Virus record (IMG/VR): IMGVR_UViG_3300022188_000005
Location: 1 to 32,201 of that record
Length of the DNA stretch: 32,201 nucleotides
Direction: 5' to 3' (one strand)
Origin: a virus
Part shown: positions 1 to 6,968 of the stretch, piece by piece
Layout of the letters: every line of letters begins with the position of its first letter
How positions within the stretch are numbered: the first letter of the stretch is position 1
The notes under the pieces: model-generated
Told to the model about the DNA's origin: nothing
Database searches by the model: none
What the model saw: the letters and a program-made list of their open reading frames with translations, nothing else
Translations under genes and position numbers: made by a program

Positions 1-127
1 GGAACAAATACAAGCTAAATGGCCAAATGCAGAATTAACAGCAGAATTAAAGGATACTTTAAGAGATAACCCTGATACTATCGTTGATTTAACTGAGGGT
101 GTATTATACCAAGAACAAACTATGGAC
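1..127. repeat. Terminal direct repeat, left copy (assembly overlap)
   Basis: Bases 1-127 are identical to 32075-32201. The length is exactly 127, a common largest k-mer in short-read assemblers, so this is most simply the overlap of a circular contig, not a biological terminal repeat. The portal reading frame continues in phase across the join, which supports joining the ends. Confidence 0.95.
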
Positions 128-997
128 TATAACTTCGTATTGTTTGAAAAAGGTAATGAGGGTAACTCACAAGAGAAATCGTTCTTAATCGACACCGTTA
201 TTGAAGAATCTCCGTTCATTGTATTCAGAGAGAATGTAACTCCTGGGGAAACTTATGGTAGAGGTAGATTAATGTCAGTTTATGGTGATATTAGAAGTGC
301 TAATAAGATTATGGAATTAACTTTAAGTGCTGCAGCAATGTCAATAGCAGGTGTGTATACAGCTGTATCAGACGGTGTATTCAATGTTAATACAGCAAGG
401 TTCAAACCAGGTTCAGTTATACCAGTATCAAGTAATGGTGCTAACCCTACTTTAGCTCCTTTAAGTAATGCTTCTGACATTAATGTTGCTAACTTTGAGC
501 TTACAGCTTTGAGAAGCAATATCAATACAGTATTACTAACAATGCCTTTAGGTGATGTTAATGAAGTAAAAGGTAGAACAGCAACTGAAATGAGTATTAG
601 ACAGAACGACTTCTTAGAAACTTCTATGAGTGGATTTAATAGACTACAAACAGAGTTATTAAATAAGATTATTACCAAGGTTATGTTTATCTTAAAGAAA
701 TCTGGAAAGATTGAAGATATTGAAGCTAATGGTAAAGAAGTTAAAGTTGTTTATATCTCTCCTATTGCTCAAATGGCACAAGACGAACAACTTAATAAAA
801 CAAGAATGTTTATGGAAATGATGGCGGCAATGCCAGAACAAGTATCTAATATGATGGTTAATTACAATGTTATTCCACAAGATATATTAGACCAATTAGA
901 CTTACCTGAGAAATATATCAGAAGTCAAGAAGAAATTGCTCAAATCGGTCAAGCACTTCAAGCTCAAGAAGCTCAACAACAAGCCCCACGACAATAA
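1..997 (+). CDS. Portal (head-tail connector) protein, C-terminal part
   Basis: This is the second part of a gene that starts at 31536 and crosses the ends of the circular contig. The first full codon here is at base 2 and encodes residue 181 of a 511-residue protein. The portal is the dodecameric ring at the capsid vertex through which DNA enters and leaves, and it is the docking site for terminase and tail. The full protein resembles the T7 gp8-type connector family (head-to-tail connecting protein) in length, in its position directly before a Bbp19-like gene, scaffold and capsid genes, and in its general sequence. The C-terminus is rich in Gln and Ala (residues near 490-511), as in many podovirus portals. 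No frameshift is seen across the join. Confidence 0.88.
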   Translation, partial: EQIQAKWPNAELTAELKDTLRDNPDTIVDLTEGVLYQEQTMDYNFVLFEKGNEGNSQEKSFLIDTVIEESPFIVFRENVTPGETYGRGRLMSVYGDIRSANKIMELTLSAAAMSIAGVYTAVSDGVFNVNTARFKPGSVIPVSSNGANPTLAPLSNASDINVANFELTALRSNINTVLLTMPLGDVNEVKGRTATEMSIRQNDFLETSMSGFNRLQTELLNKIITKVMFILKKSGKIEDIEANGKEVKVVYISPIAQMAQDEQLNKTRMFMEMMAAMPEQVSNMMVNYNVIPQDILDQLDLPEKYIRSQEEIAQIGQALQAQEAQQQAPRQ

Positions 998-1019
998 TCC
1001 CAAATAAATAAGTTTAAGG

Positions 1020-1027
1020 TATAAATA
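1020..1027 (+). promoter_or_regulatory. TATAAATA box upstream of Bbp19-like/scaffold genes
   Basis: An exact TATAAATA begins 39 bp before the 1059 start codon in a 61-bp gap. It belongs to the recurrent set found before most transcription units here. It resembles the T4 late promoter octamer, but function is inferred only from position. Confidence 0.5.
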
Positions 1028-1058
1028 AATATATCTTAAACAACAAGGAGAACTCAAT

Positions 1059-1286
1059 ATGAGCCCTAACTACACGACACAAGACGACTACTACAAGTTA
1101 ATCAACTACATTTTTGCTGAAACGGACGAGGGTAAGAAATTACTCGAAATATGGATAGACCAATTTATGTTCAGAAAAACAGCACAAGACGGTGATGACT
1201 TATTAACAATCGGACTTAAACAAGGCGAACAAGGCTTTGTCTTATCAATACATAACTTATTAAATTCAATGAAGGAAACAAAATAA
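1059..1286 (+). CDS. Bbp19-like small virion-morphogenesis protein
   Basis: A 75-residue acidic soluble protein lying between the portal and scaffold genes. T7-like podoviruses usually carry a Bbp19-type protein in this slot. The spacing of YIFAETDEGKKLLE, a central FR.T segment and the C-terminal VLSIHNLL helix fits that family as I remember it. Its role is not well established; it is thought to be a head or tail-assembly accessory. AAGGAG lies about 10 bases before the ATG. The stop codon overlaps the scaffold start as TAATG, so the two are probably translationally coupled. The family call is from pattern memory. Confidence 0.6.
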   Translation: MSPNYTTQDDYYKLINYIFAETDEGKKLLEIWIDQFMFRKTAQDGDDLLTIGLKQGEQGFVLSIHNLLNSMKETK

Positions 1287-2095
1287 TGGAAAATACAACA
1301 GAATCAGCAGAAACAGCAGAATCAGTAGATACAAGCACGGAAACGAGCGAAGCGAGTTCAACAGAGACAACAGAAGAACCATATGATGCGGGATATGCTG
1401 ATGATTATTCAGTTCCAACGGAGAATACCGCAGAAGAACAAGCAGAAGCTAACATTCCAGAGTTATCTGATGAAGATATGGCAGATAATATGATGACATA
1501 CCTTAAAGAAAACTATGAAATGCCTGATAAGTTCAAGGATGTCGGTGCTTTAATCAACTCTTATAAACATTTAGAGGGTAAAATGGGGAATATGAAAGGT
1601 GCTCCTGAAGTATATCAAATTGATGAGAAAATCTTTGATAGTTACTCACAAGATATGCTTGGTTCATTAACTGATACTGCAAGAGAAATGGGATTAGATA
1701 ATGATGGTATGAATAAAATGTTAGCGGCTGCTAACAAGCAATCTACATTAGAAGCTGATGCCAAATGGGAAATGGAGAAACATAAGTTAGGTCAGTATGC
1801 AGATGAAGAATTATCTGATGCTTCAGCATACTTAAATGCTAACTTTACACCTGAAATGTCTGAAACACTTATGGGTATGGTAACTACTGCGGAACAGTTC
1901 AAAGCACTTAAAACTGCTGTAATGTCTGCTAATAAACCAGCACAACCAGCAAGTAATCAAGCTTCTAATACAGAGAGTTCAGATGCAGATATTCAGAAGA
2001 TGTTATTTGCTACTGATGATTTCGGTAATCTTAAAATGGAAACTGATGGTGCTTACCAAAAGAAAGTAAATGCTATGATGAAATCTAATTGGTAA
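1286..2095 (+). CDS. Capsid assembly scaffolding protein
   Basis: A 269-residue, very acidic protein. Residues 1-60 are low-complexity Glu/Thr/Ser and likely disordered. Residues about 70-110 carry the pattern of T7-like capsid assembly proteins (MPDKFKDVGALINSYKHLE followed by GAPEVY). The C-terminus is basic and helical, the usual capsid-binding end of scaffolds. Scaffolds direct procapsid formation and leave before or during DNA packaging. It sits between the portal block and the capsid gene, as in T7 gp9, although an HNH gene intervenes before the capsid gene. The start overlaps the previous stop (TAATG), with AAGGAA upstream. Confidence 0.82.
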   Translation: MENTTESAETAESVDTSTETSEASSTETTEEPYDAGYADDYSVPTENTAEEQAEANIPELSDEDMADNMMTYLKENYEMPDKFKDVGALINSYKHLEGKMGNMKGAPEVYQIDEKIFDSYSQDMLGSLTDTAREMGLDNDGMNKMLAAANKQSTLEADAKWEMEKHKLGQYADEELSDASAYLNANFTPEMSETLMGMVTTAEQFKALKTAVMSANKPAQPASNQASNTESSDADIQKMLFATDDFGNLKMETDGAYQKKVNAMMKSNW

Positions 2096-2099
2096 CAAT

Positions 2100-2789
2100 A
2101 TGAATTACAATAAAATATACTTTGATTTAATTTTGGATGCGAGATTATATCCAGCAGAAGCATCGTATAAAGAGAACCACCATATACACCCCAAAGCTAT
2201 GGGTGGTTCTAATAACAAAGAGAATATGGTCAAACTATCAGCTAAACAACATTATATTGCTCACTTCTTATTATATAAAATTTATAATAATAGAAGCATG
2301 GCTGAAGCATGGCGAATGATGACCTATGGTAAAAAAAGATATTGTAGTAGGACTTTTGCGTTAGCAAGAGAAACAGCATATAAGAAAAGAGTGGGTATTA
2401 AAAGGTCAGATGAAACTAAAAGAAAAATAGGGCTTAAAAGTAAAGGAAGAATACCAAATGATGAAACTAAAAGAAAAATAGGTGAAGCTTCAAAAAAACT
2501 AATTAGAAATGTAGAGCACTGTAAGAAAATAAGCGATAGTCTTAAAGCTAAAGATTGGAAGCCAATAAAAAAAGTATGTGTAGAATCTAATACTAACAAG
2601 TCTATCGAACAATATACCAAAGATGGAGTATTTCTTAAAAAATGGATTAGTCAAACTGAGGCTGCATCTGAATTAAAGGTATCAAAGTCAGGTATTTCAG
2701 CTTGTTGTAAAGGTAATCAGAAGTCATCACATGGTTTTATTTGGATATTTTCTAAAAACAATATAAATAAAACCACAAAGACCCAGTAA
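2100..2789 (+). CDS. HNH homing endonuclease with NUMOD3 and NUMOD1-type DNA-binding repeats
   Basis: A 229-residue free-standing homing endonuclease. The HNH core is visible as H27-H28, then N42, H51 and H55, in a context of HHIHPKAMGGSNNKEN. Residues about 100-135 hold two NUMOD3-like repeats (SDETKRKIG and NDETKRKIG). Residues about 165-225 form a NUMOD1/IENR1-like segment (QYTKDGVFLKKW, TEAASELKVS). Such enzymes nick or cut alleles lacking the insert, so that repair copies the gene. It is wedged 4 bp after the scaffold stop and before the capsid gene. No convincing Shine-Dalgarno precedes its ATG, unlike all its neighbours, so translation may be weak or coupled. A TATAAATA lies near its 3' end. 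Confidence 0.9.
   Translation: MNYNKIYFDLILDARLYPAEASYKENHHIHPKAMGGSNNKENMVKLSAKQHYIAHFLLYKIYNNRSMAEAWRMMTYGKKRYCSRTFALARETAYKKRVGIKRSDETKRKIGLKSKGRIPNDETKRKIGEASKKLIRNVEHCKKISDSLKAKDWKPIKKVCVESNTNKSIEQYTKDGVFLKKWISQTEAASELKVSKSGISACCKGNQKSSHGFIWIFSKNNINKTTKTQ
2762..2769 (+). promoter_or_regulatory. TATAAATA box inside the HNH gene 3' end, possible capsid promoter
   Basis: An exact TATAAATA lies in codons near the HNH C-terminus, about 160 bp before the capsid start. The gap 2790-2924 has no other good copy. It could serve the capsid gene or be chance, since the octamer is pure A/T. Confidence 0.25.
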
Positions 2790-2924
2790 TGGACTAATCT
2801 TTTTAATTAAATAGATTATATTTTGAAAGACCCTTTTGGACACTCTAAATAATATAATAAGATGGAAATCTCAAAATTCAACAAAATTAAATTAGACCCA
2901 AAAAGAGGTCAAAGGAAAAATAAA

Positions 2925-3749
2925 ATGTCAAATACATTAAGTACAGTAGCGGCTAAGTTATATGATTCTGCGGTAAAACAAGCTTATCAGGACAGCCAAA
3001 AATTAAGAAACACGGTATATACAAAAACAACTAAAAATGCTAATGAAATGAAATTCAGAAACATTGGTAAAGGTTTAGCAACAACAAGAGGTGCAGCTTC
3101 TTCAGATGTAGTTCCAATGGATGTAACACATTCTTTAGTAGATTGTCCATTGGCAGATTATGTAGCAGCAGAATATACAGATATTTTCAATGCAGCTGAT
3201 GTAAACTTTTCAGAAACTAATGAGTTAGGTCAAATTATCGCATCTGCTTTAGGTAGAAGAAGTGATCAAATGATTTTAGATGCTTTAGCAGCAACTACAA
3301 CTACAGCAGTTGGTTCAACTGGAACAGCTTTAACAGTAGATACTATTTTAGCAGCAAAAAGAGTTATGGATGCTAATGGTGTTCCTTCTGAAGATAGATG
3401 TTTCGTAATCGAATCTAAAGGTATGGAAGATTTACTTAAAACTACTCAAGTTACTTCAACTGATTATAATACAGTTAAAGCATTAGTTAATGGTGATGTT
3501 AATACATTCGTTGGTTTCAAAATCATTCAAATCGCTGACAGAGTTGAAGGTGGTATCGCTGACGATGCAACTGACTTCACAGCATTCGCATACCACAAAA
3601 GAGCAATTGGTTTTGCATTAAACATGGATATTTCAACTAAAGTTGACTGGGTTCCTCAGAAACTTTCTCACTTATCAACTGGTACTCTTAAAGCTGGTTC
3701 AGTTTTAATTGACAATGATGGTGTTGTTCCTGTTATTTACGGTGTATAA
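2925..3749 (+). CDS. Major capsid protein
   Basis: A 274-residue protein with the look of HK97-fold podovirus capsid proteins: an N-terminal helix (STVAAKLYDSAVKQAYQDSQKLRNTV), a conserved-looking P-domain centre (SALGRRSDQMILDALAA, TILAAKRVMDANGVPSEDRCFVI), and a C-terminus with DWVPQKLSHLSTGTLKAGSVLID. The frame is open back to an ATG at 2862. I prefer 2925 because AAAGGA lies about 10 bases upstream of it and because the extra 21 residues are Lys-rich and unlike a capsid start. Codons become more C-rich toward the 3' end, as expected of a highly expressed gene. A terminator-like hairpin follows at 3767. Confidence 0.9.
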   Translation: MSNTLSTVAAKLYDSAVKQAYQDSQKLRNTVYTKTTKNANEMKFRNIGKGLATTRGAASSDVVPMDVTHSLVDCPLADYVAAEYTDIFNAADVNFSETNELGQIIASALGRRSDQMILDALAATTTTAVGSTGTALTVDTILAAKRVMDANGVPSEDRCFVIESKGMEDLLKTTQVTSTDYNTVKALVNGDVNTFVGFKIIQIADRVEGGIADDATDFTAFAYHKRAIGFALNMDISTKVDWVPQKLSHLSTGTLKAGSVLIDNDGVVPVIYGV

Positions 3750-3766
3750 TCACTAAATAACCAAAA

Positions 3767-3800
3767 GTAGTCCTTAATTGGGCTACACCCCCTTTCATTC
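3767..3800 (+). terminator. Terminator candidate after the capsid gene
   Basis: GTAGTCC (3767-3773), loop TTAATT, then GGGCTAC (3780-3786) form a 7-bp stem with one G-U pair, followed by a C-run and a pyrimidine/T-rich stretch. It lies 18 bp after the capsid stop and before the next promoter box. Confidence 0.55.
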
Positions 3801-3820
3801 TCTCCATTTCTTTTTATTAG

Positions 3821-3828
3821 TATAAATA
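3821..3828 (+). promoter_or_regulatory. TATAAATA box upstream of tail tube A
   Basis: An exact TATAAATA lies 36 bp before the 3857 start, immediately after the capsid terminator candidate. This is the arrangement expected of a new transcription unit. Confidence 0.5.
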
Positions 3829-3856
3829 GTTATATAAAATACTAAAAGGAATTACT

Positions 3857-4411
3857 ATGACAAAAAAAGTAGAAATATGTTCAACATCATTAATGTTATT
3901 AGGACATAAACCAATATCTTCTTTAGATGAACCAGGTTCAGGAGCATTACTTGCCAAGAACTTATATGATACGACTTATTTAAGTTTCTTATCATCTAAC
4001 AACTGGAACTTCGCTCAAAAATATATCAATTTGAGTAGACTATCAGAAGAACCAAAACACCCAGATTACAAATATCAATTTCAATTACCTTCAGATTATG
4101 TAAGATTAAATACAGTTAGACCTATTGCTGATTATAAAGTATTTGAGGATAAAGTGTATTCAAACTCACAATCATTAGGATTAGACTATTTCTATTCAGT
4201 AAGAGAAGAAATGTTACCACCGTATGCTGTAAGATGTATGGAGTATTTAATGGCTTCTGTATTAGCAATACCTTTAACAGTTGATACTAATAAAGCAGAG
4301 TTATATACAAATCTATTTCAACGACAATTAGTTGCTTCAATGAGTATTGATTCACAAGGTGCTCCAGTTGATGGATGGGCTGATTCACCAATCACAAGTG
4401 TAAGATTTTAA
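3857..4411 (+). CDS. Tail tubular protein A (adaptor, T7 gp11-like)
   Basis: A 184-residue protein matching the tail tubular A family in length (T7 gp11 is about 196 residues) and in features: CSTSLMLLGHKPISSLDEP at the N-terminus, SNNWNFA and LPSDYVRLN in the middle, and a Tyr/Phe-containing helical half. It forms the ring joining portal to nozzle. It lies directly before the nozzle gene with a 9-bp gap. AAGGAATT precedes the ATG. Confidence 0.87.
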   Translation: MTKKVEICSTSLMLLGHKPISSLDEPGSGALLAKNLYDTTYLSFLSSNNWNFAQKYINLSRLSEEPKHPDYKYQFQLPSDYVRLNTVRPIADYKVFEDKVYSNSQSLGLDYFYSVREEMLPPYAVRCMEYLMASVLAIPLTVDTNKAELYTNLFQRQLVASMSIDSQGAPVDGWADSPITSVRF

Positions 4412-4420
4412 GGAGTTATT

Positions 4421-6283
4421 ATGGGTAAGACTAAAATAGTACAAAATTCAATGGTTTCAGGTGTTATGTCAGAAACAGCTTTTGGTAGAACAGATATTAG
4501 TAGGTTTTTTAATTCAGTTGCCGAGGGCACAAACGTGTCTGTTCAGACAACTGGTGGATTATTTAAAAGACCAGGATTTGAGTTTATTGATTCTACTGAT
4601 GTATTAGTAGAAAAAGCTGAAAAGTATCCACAAAGTAATAGAATGATTGACTTCGTGTTTAATACTGAACAAAAGTATCTTTTTATATTAAGATATGGTG
4701 CTATAGATATTTATCATGTTCCGGATAGAGCGGATTCTCTTAATCCAGTAGGTAGACCATTTGCGACTGTTGCCACTACTATGAATTCTAATACTCTTAA
4801 AGAGATTTCATTCATTCAAAGAGGTGATACAACAATCTTATTCCATACTGATTGGAATCCAAAGGTTATATTAAGAGCAGGTTATGAAGACTTTATTGTT
4901 GGTGATTTAAATATTATTTCTCCAAAAGATAGTTCTGGTGATGATTATTGGTCTGATATATTAGGTTGGCCTTCATATGGTACTTTCTTTCAAGGTAGAA
5001 TGTATTGTGCAGCATCTAAATCATTCCCATTAACAGTATGGGGTAGTAAATCACAAGATTACTTTGATTTCTATATTGACCCTGCTCAAGCATCTGCTGA
5101 TGGTTCTCCAATATTAGATACCATTGATAGTGATAAGATTAATGCTATTACAGGTATATATAGTGGTAGAAATCTACAAGTATTCACTACTGGTGCTGAA
5201 TTTGTAAATCTTGCTGAGGTTATTACACCTACTAACTCTATTTGGAGAATACAGACAAGATATGGTAGTCACCATAATGCTCCTTTAGAGTCATTAGATG
5301 GTTCTACATTCTTTTGTGATAGAAACTCAGCAGTTAGAGAATTTGTATATGATTATAACCAAGATGCTAATATTTCAAACGATTTAACTACTTTATCGAG
5401 TCAGTTATTTAGCAATCCATTTAGATTGGATGTTGTAAAATCAGCTAAGTCAACACTGGGTAGATATACCTATATTTTAAACGACGATGGGACGATTGCG
5501 GTTCTTAACTTTAATAAGGCAGAGAGTATCATTGCTTGGGTTAAATTTGAACATGCTCAAGGTCCGATTATTGAAATATGTGCTGTTGATAATGAATTAT
5601 ATATATTAGTTAATACAGGTGTTGAAATTACATTAGAAAGATTGGATTTATCTGAGAATATTACATATTTAGATAACCATACATATGAGATTGGGACTAA
5701 GTATTCTGCTGGTTGTGGAGAACTTAATATTACATGTGATGAAACTATCGGTGGTATCTCTGGAACAGCTTATAAGGTTGATGGTATATGGTGTCCTTCT
5801 TGTCCTATATTTAATGATGAAAATCATGCGGTTACAACAACTATTACAGGTTTAGAAAGATTTAATGGTATGGAAGTATCATATCTATTAGATGGTGTTT
5901 ACCAAGGTGAAGTATTAATTACTAATGGTGAATTGACTATTGGTAGAGAGTTTACATTAGTTGAAATAGGTTTAAAATTTAATTCAAAAATGAAAACTAT
6001 GCCTGCTTCTTCTCCTGACTTTGATATGGAATTAGCATACAAAAGAATTATTAAGATAAAGTTTTACTTATATGAATCAAGTGGTTTTTACTTAAATGGT
6101 GATTTTATTCCAAGTACTCACTTTGATATTGATACATATGATACAAGATTACCTACTAAAACAGGAACTTATGAATATTGGGCTTTAGGTTGGGATGAGA
6201 TTATGCAATTTGAAATTACATCAGATGACCCATTGGGCTTTAATGTATTGAAGTTTGAAACAACTTTAGATGTTACTGAATAA
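4421..6283 (+). CDS. Tail tubular protein B (nozzle, T7 gp12-like)
   Basis: A 620-residue beta-rich protein. Its N-terminus (QNSMVSGVMSETAFGRTDISRF followed by TTGGLFKRPGFEFI) is the typical opening of podovirus nozzle proteins. Residues about 200-215 (FFQGRMYCAAS) and the QTRYGSHHNAPLESLDG region also fit. It forms the hexameric nozzle below the adaptor ring, closes the tail before infection, and anchors fibres together with gp11. It is shorter than T7 gp12 (794 residues) but within the range of related phages. AAGGAG lies 6 bases before the ATG. Confidence 0.85.
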   Translation: MGKTKIVQNSMVSGVMSETAFGRTDISRFFNSVAEGTNVSVQTTGGLFKRPGFEFIDSTDVLVEKAEKYPQSNRMIDFVFNTEQKYLFILRYGAIDIYHVPDRADSLNPVGRPFATVATTMNSNTLKEISFIQRGDTTILFHTDWNPKVILRAGYEDFIVGDLNIISPKDSSGDDYWSDILGWPSYGTFFQGRMYCAASKSFPLTVWGSKSQDYFDFYIDPAQASADGSPILDTIDSDKINAITGIYSGRNLQVFTTGAEFVNLAEVITPTNSIWRIQTRYGSHHNAPLESLDGSTFFCDRNSAVREFVYDYNQDANISNDLTTLSSQLFSNPFRLDVVKSAKSTLGRYTYILNDDGTIAVLNFNKAESIIAWVKFEHAQGPIIEICAVDNELYILVNTGVEITLERLDLSENITYLDNHTYEIGTKYSAGCGELNITCDETIGGISGTAYKVDGIWCPSCPIFNDENHAVTTTITGLERFNGMEVSYLLDGVYQGEVLITNGELTIGREFTLVEIGLKFNSKMKTMPASSPDFDMELAYKRIIKIKFYLYESSGFYLNGDFIPSTHFDIDTYDTRLPTKTGTYEYWALGWDEIMQFEITSDDPLGFNVLKFETTLDVTE

Positions 6284-6298
6284 CTTTAACCAAAATAG

Positions 6299-6306
6299 TA
6301 TAAATA
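6299..6306 (+). promoter_or_regulatory. TATAAATA box upstream of internal virion genes
   Basis: An exact TATAAATA followed by AATA lies 34 bp before the 6333 start, in a 49-bp gap. Confidence 0.5.
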
Positions 6307-6332
6307 AATAAAACAAAGATAAGGAATAGATT

Positions 6333-6968
6333 ATGGCAGTATTAATAGCAGCAGTTGTTATTGGAGCAGCAGTAGGGATTATGGGTAATAACTCTGCCGC
6401 TGCCGCTCAACAAGATGCGATAAACAGACAAGCATATGCTGATAGAATAGCAATGATTGATAAGAAAGAAAATATAGAGTTTGCAAGAGAGTTTAATGAT
6501 AAGCTCCAAGAATCAGATGAACTCCAAGCAGATATAAACTTTGCTGATGATTATGCAAGAAGATTAGAGAATTATAACTTAATTTATGATAATCAAAATA
6601 TATCATTAGGTTATCAAGGTAGAACAGTAGAAAGTATTGAAAATGTAAGAGCGGCAGATGAAGCGGCATGGGAATATGATAATAAGTGGGCTCAAATTCA
6701 ATTAGATACTAATAAAGCTATGATGAATGTAACATATGCTCAGAAAACATTAGAAGCAGTTAATAGTATATCATCTATTAATTCTGGTTTATCAGCATTA
6801 GCATCATCTCAAGAAGCAGGTATTCAAGCATCTCAAACAGCCAATATGTGGTCTAATATTGGAACAGTAACAAGTTCAGCTACAATGATGGCAAGTTATA
6901 CTACACCGAGAAGAACTCAACAAACTCAACAAACAAGCTTTATGACAAGCCAAAGTAAGGAAGTATAA
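6333..6968 (+). CDS. Internal virion protein, gp14-like
   Basis: A 211-residue protein. A hydrophobic N-terminal segment (VLIAAVVIGAAVGIMG, residues 3-18) is followed by a long Ala/Gln-rich helix with coiled-coil character (about 25-150) and a polar Gln/Thr tail. This matches the architecture of T7 gp14-type ejection proteins, which leave the capsid first and form a pore in the outer membrane. Position directly after the nozzle gene agrees. Its stop overlaps the next start (TAATG). Confidence 0.7.
   Translation: MAVLIAAVVIGAAVGIMGNNSAAAAQQDAINRQAYADRIAMIDKKENIEFAREFNDKLQESDELQADINFADDYARRLENYNLIYDNQNISLGYQGRTVESIENVRAADEAAWEYDNKWAQIQLDTNKAMMNVTYAQKTLEAVNSISSINSGLSALASSQEAGIQASQTANMWSNIGTVTSSATMMASYTTPRRTQQTQQTSFMTSQSKEV

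Noticed and set aside
1-127. Biological direct terminal repeat like that of T7
   Set aside because: The length is exactly 127 and falls inside the portal gene, as an assembler overlap would; T7-type repeats lie between genes.
280-678. 132-residue minus-strand ORF
   Set aside because: It lies wholly inside the portal gene, is a hydrophobic antisense translation of AT-rich DNA and has no ribosome site or promoter box.
2100-2789. Group I intron or diversity-generating element around the HNH gene
   Set aside because: The flanking genes are complete, no reverse transcriptase or template repeat exists, and I see no intron core; a free-standing homing gene suffices.
2862-2924. Capsid protein start at 2862
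   Set aside because: The 21 extra residues are Lys/Asn-rich, and the ATG at 2925 has the better ribosome site and a typical capsid N-terminus.
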